A DNA stretch of 21,121 nt from Synergistaceae bacterium (GTDB lineage: Bacteria > Synergistota > Synergistia > Synergistales > Aminobacteriaceae): NCBI GenBank assembly GCA_009784305.1, contig WRBZ01000001.1, positions 1 to 21,121 on the forward strand. Direction: 5' to 3'. Made by a program: the position numbers and the translations under genes. Below the pieces are notes generated by a model. It saw only the letters and a program-made list of their open reading frames with translations. It was not told the origin of the DNA and made no database searches. How positions within the stretch are numbered: the first letter of the stretch is position 1; every line of letters starts with the position of its first letter. Of the stretch, positions 15,436 to 21,121 are shown piece by piece.

Positions 15436-17448
15436 TCATTTACTAACCGCATCAATCCATATCGGTATCCAATCTCTGGCTGATAATTGCCTTATGCTCA
15501 GATAAGAGGATAAAGTTGACCTGTCCGGATAACCGGAAGTTTCAGATTTATAAGGCAGCAATAACTGCAATTTCAATTCATTTTGATGCAGCATAAGCAT
15601 TGGTTCATTAATAAGAGAATAATAAACATCACCGCCCGTTGCGGCAGAAGCTCGCATAAGTTCGACGGAGGGTCTGCCTCTTGCCCAAATATCAATCTTT
15701 ATGCCGTTAAATAAGCAAAATGCCGTCAACTTTAGCATATCCTCACGGTCATAAATGATCATTGAGTCAAGAATAAAGTTTGTTATCAAATCCCGTTGGC
15801 TGCTCCATATCAATGGCAATCTACCATAAAGCTCAGAACATGAATCCACCGGAATTACCCGCATCTTGGGCGAAATCAGACTGTCAACATTTCCTCGTGA
15901 AAAGCAAAGCCCCATTACAGGAAGAGCTTTTATTCTTGTAACGGATGTCGTTATTATATTTTCATTCCAAACAGACAATGCTGTAGGTAAAACTTCTTTC
16001 CCCCATGCGGGAAATGGTGTGGACAAATTAGCGGATACAGATAAAACAGCTTCGCCTTGTATGTTTGTTGTCAACAGCGGATCGTAAAGGGAAACAAAAG
16101 ACAGTGACGTATTAAGATCAGGAGATGGAGTTACCTTCCAAACACTTTCTCCTGATATGCTCGTGCAAAATATCTCACCTTTATATTTAAAAAATGCCCA
16201 CGCATTATTAAGATTAGTTCTCAAGATTTCTATATATGAGGTTTTTTTCAAAAAATCAACAGAATGAGCGCGGATTTCGAAATTTTCATTTACAGACAGT
16301 AACACTCCAAGACTGCTCCATATTATATCCCTAACGTTCACATCCTCAACGAAGAAAAACTGTTTGTTACGCAGGTTTACAAAATAAATTCTGCCATTAG
16401 CCCTGTCCGCTGCTGCCAGCCAATTAGCATAAACACTTATCGCAACCGGCTCAAAAAGATAATTCTCAACAGATTCATCCGGTGCCCATACTTCGATAAG
16501 CTCAAGTTCTGGCCAGGAATAAAACGCGATTCTTCTGCCCACCGGATCCGCGATGGCGATTTCAGAAGAGGAAACATAACAGGCATCCGACACTGAATCA
16601 CAATCAATTCTGCCTTTTAAATCAAATGAAGCTTCATCCATCATTTGATAAATACTACCATCAAAATTTATTACAAATGCCGAGCCATCACCGGGCAATA
16701 AAGCCTTAACAGGAGAGCTGATATCTCTGGCTACATGAAAATTACCGGATTTGCCATTAGACCTGAAGAAAACACGATTGCCTATCGTATCCGGAAAATA
16801 TAGATCAGAACTGAAGCCGCTCAGTTTTCCCAACCCGTGGGGTGAATAAGGTCTAAGGTATCCGGTATTTAAAGAATCATGCAGATTAACACGCGAAACT
16901 TTCCATTTCGCTGGATACGGAGACTCAGAAATCAATGATTCAATCTCCGATTTATTTTCTGATATCTCCTTAAGAATATTTGGAGCAATGATATCTCGCG
17001 TTCGTACTTCAAGAAAATTGGAAATAGACTTGCTTGCTGAGCTAAAATCACCAATTCTTCGTAAAATAAGCCCCCTCAAATAATATACATCCACTAAAAA
17101 TATGTTGGCGTTCTGTGCTTGGTCAAGAAGATTGAGCGCCTTCCAGTAATCACGCGCAATAAAACTTTGCCATGCACGCATAAATGCAAGCTCTGCTTCC
17201 TCAATACGAGCCGGAGGAATGGAAGTTCCGATAGGAGCTGCCGCAGGGGATGCATCTGCACTCCTCGCAAAACTTTCTGTTAAGCTTTCCAGTAATCTTG
17301 CGTCACGCGGCTGCGACTCAACAGTTGACTCCTGAGGAGCAGGAGCAACCGTCGCAGGTCTTCTGGCCGCAGCTTCAGAAGTACACGCAAAATTTACAAA
17401 AAGAGAAAATAAAATAAGCAAGCAACAAAAAACATATACTTTTTTCAT
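15436..17448 (-). CDS. Secreted protein with TPR-like, beta-propeller-like and VWA-like regions
   Basis: I do not recognise this 670-aa protein. It begins with a clear signal sequence (MKKVYVFCCLLILFSLFVNFA); the cysteine after it (NFAC) lacks a convincing lipobox, so cleavage by signal peptidase I near SEAAA is also possible. A Pro/Ala/Ser-rich stretch (about residues 28-75) leads into TPR-like helices at about 80-165 (FMRAWQSFIARDYWKALNLL, VYYLRGLILRRIGDFSSASK). About 190-520 is a series of beta-strand blades of the kind YLFEPVAISVYANWLAAADR and RIYFVN, suggesting a propeller. About 555-615 reads like the end of a VWA fold (FNGIKIDIWARG, then ASAATGGDVYYS). It would act outside the cytoplasmic membrane. 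It is read toward the mutase operon and divergently from another secreted protein gene. The domain calls are inference from pattern only. Confidence 0.75.
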   Translation of the reverse strand: MKKVYVFCCLLILFSLFVNFACTSEAAARRPATVAPAPQESTVESQPRDARLLESLTESFARSADASPAAAPIGTSIPPARIEEAELAFMRAWQSFIARDYWKALNLLDQAQNANIFLVDVYYLRGLILRRIGDFSSASKSISNFLEVRTRDIIAPNILKEISENKSEIESLISESPYPAKWKVSRVNLHDSLNTGYLRPYSPHGLGKLSGFSSDLYFPDTIGNRVFFRSNGKSGNFHVARDISSPVKALLPGDGSAFVINFDGSIYQMMDEASFDLKGRIDCDSVSDACYVSSSEIAIADPVGRRIAFYSWPELELIEVWAPDESVENYLFEPVAISVYANWLAAADRANGRIYFVNLRNKQFFFVEDVNVRDIIWSSLGVLLSVNENFEIRAHSVDFLKKTSYIEILRTNLNNAWAFFKYKGEIFCTSISGESVWKVTPSPDLNTSLSFVSLYDPLLTTNIQGEAVLSVSANLSTPFPAWGKEVLPTALSVWNENIITTSVTRIKALPVMGLCFSRGNVDSLISPKMRVIPVDSCSELYGRLPLIWSSQRDLITNFILDSMIIYDREDMLKLTAFCLFNGIKIDIWARGRPSVELMRASAATGGDVYYSLINEPMLMLHQNELKLQLLLPYKSETSGYPDRSTLSSYLSIRQLSARDWIPIWIDAVSK

Positions 17449-17478
17449 TTTTTCATCTCAATCCAAAAAATATACTCT

Positions 17479-17507
17479 ATCATAACAAAGAAATATGAAA
17501 AGTTACA
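17479..17507 (-). promoter_or_regulatory. Possible promoter for the 670-aa secreted protein gene
   Basis: TATGAT (17479-17484, minus strand) is one mismatch from a -10 hexamer. The hexamer 17 bp upstream, TGTAAC, is a poor -35. Placement in the 121-bp divergent region supports it weakly. Confidence 0.3.
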
Positions 17508-17535
17508 CCCTAAATACATACGAGTTGAATATTTC

Positions 17536-17544
17536 TGCTACAAT
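17536..17544 (+). promoter_or_regulatory. Extended -10 promoter for the 304-aa secreted protein gene
   Basis: TGCTACAAT gives a -10 hexamer (17539-17544) one mismatch from consensus with the TGn extension; no clear -35 is seen. Transcription would start near 17551, just before a strong SD, AAAGGAGGG (17555-17563). The transcript would have a very short leader. Confidence 0.45.
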
Positions 17545-17569
17545 TATAGAGAATAAAGGAGGGTAAATA

Positions 17570-18484
17570 ATGGAGAAAAATATAATTTTGAAGAGGAAAA
17601 TACTTTTCCTGTTAGTGTTTTCTTTAATCTTTTCATTTATATCTTCAACAGCTTACACAGGTGAAATAAAGGAAATATGGCATCATATTTCAATAAATGA
17701 CACCGAAGTAGGTTCTATAGATTCTAAAGTGAAAAGCTTATGGAAAGAATTTGAAAAAAGCTCATTACAAAGAGGTATGCTGACAAAAATCAATTATCAG
17801 CCTTTTGTTCCGGTTGTTAATAGAATTATCATATTGGATACCCCGCTGAAAGAGCTTGCGTACCGAAATTACTGCCTTCGTATCAAGACAGAGGTTGTTA
17901 ACGGTAAAGATGTTGGTATTACAGAAATAACGCTCACTAAAATGTCAGACGAATATTTTCCGGAAGCAAATATGGAACAGCAGTTCGGATATGCAAATGG
18001 CAAATTAGGAAAAAAATTAACGTTCTGGGTTGATGAGAAAAAAATAATTCCGGAAAAATTATCTGCTTTTCAGCAGGTCAAAAAGATGGAAAATTTCAAG
18101 CGTTCCATAGAACTTGAATACTCCGGTAAAGATGACAACAGAAGAGTTCCGGTGGAGGATGTATTATACTTTTTCCCCGAGTTAAACAGTGTTAAATTTA
18201 GTTTTGATAACCTGTACCCACAAAATGACACTCCCATGTTTGAAACTACATATGAACCGGGAAGAATTATATTTGGTTCTATGCTTGACTCCGATATAAG
18301 AATTTCTTATTTGCATAATACAATTACGGGAAAAATGATTCGTGGTGAAATATCCTGGAGAGTAACTTTTAGCGAATTTGCTACAGGAGAAGAATATGGA
18401 CTGAGCGAATCGTTTTTTTCCTTTATGCAGGAAAACTTGGCAAAAGCTGGACTTATTGCGCCTGCAGTAGCAAGATTTTTCTAA
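17570..18484 (+). CDS. Secreted beta-rich protein of unknown function, 304 aa
   Basis: I do not recognise this protein. It has a basic N-terminus and a hydrophobic signal segment (residues 8-28, KRKILFLLVFSLIFSFIS), with likely cleavage near STA-YTG. The mature part is rich in alternating strand patterns and charged residues, for example CLRIKTEVVNGKDVGITEIT and GEISWRVTFSEFATGEEYG, and has no repeats or further membrane segments. The strand pattern recalls CYTH-like or lipoprotein-like beta barrels, but that is only an impression. The start is supported by the excellent SD AAAGGAGGG 6 nt upstream. The next gene begins 12 nt after the stop, so the two probably form an operon. The divergent neighbour is also a secreted unknown. 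Confidence 0.8.
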   Translation: MEKNIILKRKILFLLVFSLIFSFISSTAYTGEIKEIWHHISINDTEVGSIDSKVKSLWKEFEKSSLQRGMLTKINYQPFVPVVNRIIILDTPLKELAYRNYCLRIKTEVVNGKDVGITEITLTKMSDEYFPEANMEQQFGYANGKLGKKLTFWVDEKKIIPEKLSAFQQVKKMENFKRSIELEYSGKDDNRRVPVEDVLYFFPELNSVKFSFDNLYPQNDTPMFETTYEPGRIIFGSMLDSDIRISYLHNTITGKMIRGEISWRVTFSEFATGEEYGLSESFFSFMQENLAKAGLIAPAVARFF

Positions 18485-18496
18485 ATACCGCTAAAA

Positions 18497-19015
18497 ATGG
18501 TAGATGTAGCGGGGCTTCTACTCATTTTTTTCGCAAGAGTTCTGGATGTGAGCTGCGGGACAATGCGCATTTTATCCATAGTTCGCGGAAAACGTGCAAT
18601 TGCAGCATGTATAGGATTCTTTGAGGTAATGATATATATGCTCATTTTAGGAAGGATCCTCGGAGGCGGCAAAACACTCACTTTTTTGGAGCTTGTTTTC
18701 TACTGCGGCGGGTTTGCAGCTGGTAATTATGTAGGTTCATTTTTAGAGTCAAAATTTATGAACTCTTATGCGTTAGCGGAAGCAATACTTGATGATTCCC
18801 CCATAGGCGATGAAATTGTCAAATCAATGAGAGAAAGCGGCTTTGGAGCAACTGTCATAAAAGGAGAGGGCAGATCAGGCGGAAAACTTTTGGTCGAAAT
18901 CTTTTGCCGCAGAAACGATTTGGATATGATTCATAAAATAGTTGGAAATAATGGATTTGTCATAATGTCGGATGTTAGAAAAACTTACGGAGGCTGGTTT
19001 CCGAAAGGAAAATGA
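18497..19015 (+). CDS. DUF5698/DUF2179 (UPF0316) membrane protein
   Basis: This 172-aa protein has three predicted transmembrane helices in its first 80 residues, including the family signature FFARVLDVSCGTMRILSIVRGKR followed by IGFFEVMIYMLI. A soluble C-terminal domain of the DUF2179 type follows at about residues 95-168 (GFGATVIKGEGRSGGKLLVEIFCRR, then IHKIVGNNGFVIMSDV). Proteins of this family are found in many bacteria and have no firmly established role. The ATG lies 12 nt after the stop of the secreted protein gene and has no clear SD, so it probably depends on coupled translation. The gene ends at a large inverted repeat. Family assignment is from recalled signature patterns. Confidence 0.88.
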   Translation: MVDVAGLLLIFFARVLDVSCGTMRILSIVRGKRAIAACIGFFEVMIYMLILGRILGGGKTLTFLELVFYCGGFAAGNYVGSFLESKFMNSYALAEAILDDSPIGDEIVKSMRESGFGATVIKGEGRSGGKLLVEIFCRRNDLDMIHKIVGNNGFVIMSDVRKTYGGWFPKGK

Positions 19016-19024
19016 TTAGAATTG

Positions 19025-19091
19025 AAAATTGAGAGTGGAGAGTTAAAAGACAGCAGCTTTTGTCTTTCTTTAACTCTCCACTCTCAATTTT
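19025..19091. terminator. Long hairpin between convergent genes, likely bidirectional terminator
   Basis: A perfect 23-bp inverted repeat (19025-19047 with 19069-19091) encloses a loop that itself contains a further AGAC/GTCT pair. On the plus strand the stem ends in TTTTT. It lies 10 bp past the stop of the DUF2179 gene, and its right arm touches the pepF stop codon, so it can end transcripts from both sides. Confidence 0.6.
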
Positions 19092-19111
19092 TAACTCTCA
19101 ACTCTCAACTC
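19025..19111. repeat. Heptad-based palindromic repeat element, possibly a mobile miniature element
   Basis: From 19072 to 19111 the plus strand is built of 7-bp units: AACTCTC, CACTCTC, AATTTTT, AACTCTC, AACTCTC and AACTC. The left arm (19025-19047) is the inverted copy of the first part. The base composition and repetition differ from the surrounding coding DNA. The element overlaps the end of pepF, whose last six codons and stop come from it. I cannot see other copies in this window, so mobility is inference. Confidence 0.65.
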
Positions 19112-20905
19112 AAAAAGCCAGTCGTTGAACATTTTTATTGTGTCCTCAAATGGATCCATGGAACACAAATCAACCCCTGCCGCTTTGAGGATATCGAGCG
19201 ACCAATTGCTGCCCCCTCTTGATAAAAAATCCAAGTATTCGCCAGCATTTCCGGAATCAATAATCCGTCTTGAAAGCGAGCAGGCTGAAACAAATCCTGT
19301 TACATATTTATATACATAAAAAGCAGAATAAAAATGAGGGATACGCGCCCATTCAATTTCAATCAGGGAATCAATTACTAAATTAGGCCCATAATATTTT
19401 GAATTCAGCTTTTTCCACAATTCACAAAGCAATTCGTGGGTAAGTATCTCTCCTTTTTCCGATATCGCGTGAGTATCGCGTTCAAATTCCGCGAACATCG
19501 CCTGACGATACAAAGTCGTACGTACCATATCAAGCCCATAGTTTAAGAGCCATTTCCGCTCTTTGGGTCTCTTCTTAAGCAAATCAAGGAGCAATAACAT
19601 CTCATTTGTTGTCGAAGCGACCTCTGCAAGAAATATGGTGTAATCGCTGTAGACTTGAGGCTGTTTTTTATGGGTCCAGTAGCTATGGAGGGAATGCCCT
19701 ATTTCATGTGCCAGCGTGAAAACATCCCTGAGAGTTCCGTTATAATTCATAAGTATGTAAGGATTCGTCCCATAACTTCCCCACGAATACGCTCCTTTTC
19801 TTTTTCCTTCATTTTCGTAGACGTCAATCCATTTATCATTTATTCCCTGCCTCAACACCTTGCAGTATTCATCTCCAAGAGGTTTAAGGCCTTCAATAAC
19901 AATTTCAACCGCTTCATCGTATGAAATTTCTGTTTCAGGCTCGATGGCGATGGGAACATTCAAGTCGTATATATGCAAATCTTTTAGTTTCAGGATACGT
20001 TTGCGGAGTTTCATGTAGTCATGCAAAGAAGTTGCGTGTTTGTGCGCGCAATTAATAACATTTTCGTATACGAGCTCAGGCACATTATCCGAATGAAGGG
20101 ATGCCTCAAGGCACGATGTGTATTTTCTGGATTTTGAGTAAAAAATATCTCCCCTTACGGAACCTTGATACAAAGCTCCAAAGGTATTCCGATACTTGGA
20201 ATATGCAGCAAACAATCCTTCAAAAGCAGCCTTTCTGACCCTGCGATTTTTTGACCGGCTCAGTTTGTAATAACGCTCCTCCGAAAGCTCGACTTTTTCA
20301 CCGCTTTCATCAGTTATAGTTGGAAATTTCATATCAGCGTCAGTAAACATTGTAAATGCATTACTTGCCGTACGGGCAATTTCAGAAGCTCTTGCCAGGA
20401 TTTCTTCCTGTTCTGTGGGAAGCGTATGAGGTTTTGAATGAAGCAGTTCCTCAAAATGGAAGGAATAAAGTTTCAGCTCATCATCTTCCAGAAACTCTTG
20501 AAGTTTGTTCTCTGGGATTTTAAGGATTTCTGGAGCATAAAAAGCCGTGGATTCATCGAATAAAGTATTGAGAATATCGGCGCGCGCAGCATATTCCTGA
20601 TATTTTGATAATCTGAGGTCCTCATGGTTTTTCATGTGTGCGTAAACGTAAATTCTACCAAGTTCGAGCGAAACGGACTCCTCAAGCTTAATAAATTCCA
20701 TAAGCTTTTTTTTATCGCTCAGCTTGCCTTTGTATTTTAAAATACATGCTATATCGGATTGCACGTTACGAAAAGCTTCCTCCCATTCAGAAGGATTCTT
20801 GTATATAAGTTCAAGATCCCATTTATGCTCGTTGCTGAGTTCCTCTCTTGACAATACTTTTTTTGTTGCTTTTACTTCTTTTGAATTCAAGTTTTTCCGC
20901 ATCAT
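19091..20905 (-). CDS. pepF: Oligoendopeptidase F, M3-family zinc metallopeptidase
   Basis: This 604-aa cytoplasmic enzyme degrades short peptides. The zinc site HExxH is H400-E401-I-G-H404, followed 24 residues later by the probable third ligand E428 in FLAEVASTTNE. The N-terminal helical part (KWDLELIYKNPSEWE) and the YSWGSYGTNPYILMNYNGT segment before the active site match PepF. The ATG at 20905 has GAGGAG just upstream; a longer frame from 20923 starts before that SD. The last six residues, ELRVES, and the stop codon are encoded by the heptad repeat at 19091-19111, so the native C-terminus may have been replaced. A peptidase fits an amino-acid-fermenting lifestyle (inference). Confidence 0.95.
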   Translation of the reverse strand: MMRKNLNSKEVKATKKVLSREELSNEHKWDLELIYKNPSEWEEAFRNVQSDIACILKYKGKLSDKKKLMEFIKLEESVSLELGRIYVYAHMKNHEDLRLSKYQEYAARADILNTLFDESTAFYAPEILKIPENKLQEFLEDDELKLYSFHFEELLHSKPHTLPTEQEEILARASEIARTASNAFTMFTDADMKFPTITDESGEKVELSEERYYKLSRSKNRRVRKAAFEGLFAAYSKYRNTFGALYQGSVRGDIFYSKSRKYTSCLEASLHSDNVPELVYENVINCAHKHATSLHDYMKLRKRILKLKDLHIYDLNVPIAIEPETEISYDEAVEIVIEGLKPLGDEYCKVLRQGINDKWIDVYENEGKRKGAYSWGSYGTNPYILMNYNGTLRDVFTLAHEIGHSLHSYWTHKKQPQVYSDYTIFLAEVASTTNEMLLLLDLLKKRPKERKWLLNYGLDMVRTTLYRQAMFAEFERDTHAISEKGEILTHELLCELWKKLNSKYYGPNLVIDSLIEIEWARIPHFYSAFYVYKYVTGFVSACSLSRRIIDSGNAGEYLDFLSRGGSNWSLDILKAAGVDLCSMDPFEDTIKMFNDWLFELRVES

Positions 20906-20962
20906 TTTTTCTCCTCGTAACATTATGATCTTCCGGATCTACATTCCTGATAACTGCAAAAT

Positions 20963-21121
20963 TTAGGTTTTGTTATCAATGGCTTTGGACGTAGAACCAG
21001 AATGATCATTAAAGCCTCTAAACTCCGGAACCATTTTCATTATTGAAGAAATCACTTCGTCAGTCCCTTGCAGCATAGCGTTTTTAACTTCCTCTGAAAC
21101 ACCGTTTGAAAGTTTAAGCCG
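20963..21121 (-). CDS. C-terminal end of an unidentified protein
   Basis: The minus-strand frame is open from the right edge to the TAA at 20963-20965, giving the last 52 residues of a protein whose start is outside the window. They include LKLSNGVSEEVKNAMLQGTD and VPEFRGFND, with a hydrophilic tail. It is mainly helical and polar, with no recognisable motif. The stop lies 57 bp before the pepF ATG on the same strand, so the two could be co-transcribed. Confidence 0.55.
   Translation of the reverse strand, partial: RLKLSNGVSEEVKNAMLQGTDEVISSIMKMVPEFRGFNDHSGSTSKAIDNKT

Noticed and set aside
17380..17395. Lipoprotein signal in the 670-aa secreted protein
   Set aside because: The residues before the cysteine are N-F-A, which do not fit the usual L-A/S-G/A lipobox, so I call it secreted without claiming a lipid anchor.
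19022..19222. A 66-aa plus-strand ORF beginning in the heptad repeat
   Set aside because: Its start is repeat sequence and the rest is antisense to pepF; similar ORFs arise by chance from such repeats.
1..21121. Defence system, prophage, CRISPR array or integrative element
   Set aside because: No nuclease, integrase, transposase, phage structural gene or direct-repeat array was seen; apart from the repeat at 19025-19111 the region looks like ordinary chromosome.

Overview
This window looks like chromosome from an anaerobic, fermentative, double-membraned bacterium with moderate-to-low GC. My best guess is Synergistota, or less likely a diderm anaerobic Bacillota; there is no 16S gene here, so this is inference. 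It rests on a propionate-type methylmalonyl-CoA mutase/decarboxylase operon, a periplasmic lytic transglycosylase, frequent GTG/TTG starts and G-rich Shine-Dalgarno (SD) sequences. I saw no tRNA, rRNA, CRISPR array, insertion sequence or prophage gene.

Layout. Positions 1-3437 hold two signalling genes on the minus strand: the N-terminal part of a membrane PAS sensor, cut by the window edge, and a REC-GAF-PAS-HisKA-HATPase hybrid kinase. Opposing promoters near 3407-3471 serve the kinase and, on the plus strand, a secreted Slt-type transglycosylase followed by lepA. lepA ends 3 bp from the end of a convergent acyl-ACP thioesterase gene. Upstream of the thioesterase on the minus strand lie a class I/II aminotransferase and a 54-aa zinc-ribbon protein.

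Positions 9769-15373 are the metabolic core, one minus-strand operon read in the order mutase large chain, mutase B12-binding chain, MeaB chaperone GTPase, carboxyltransferase (MmdA), OadG-like membrane subunit (MmdD) and biotin carrier (MmdC), ending at a hairpin terminator. Together these would convert succinyl-CoA through methylmalonyl-CoA to propionyl-CoA and CO2, with the decarboxylation pumping Na+. The membrane beta subunit that forms the ion channel and the methylmalonyl-CoA epimerase are not in this window.

Positions 15436-18484 hold two secreted proteins I cannot name, divergently transcribed from a 121-bp region: a 670-aa protein with an apparent TPR, beta-propeller and VWA-like layout, and a 304-aa beta-rich protein. 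A DUF5698/DUF2179 membrane protein follows the second. A heptad-based inverted repeat at 19025-19111 separates it from a convergent oligoendopeptidase F gene and supplies that gene's last codons. The window closes with the C-terminal 52 residues of an unidentified protein.

Most genes are ordinary. The points most worth a second look are the unnamed secreted pair, the repeat embedded in the end of pepF, the pump operon lacking its channel subunit, and a sensor gene with a well-placed SD but no usable start codon.
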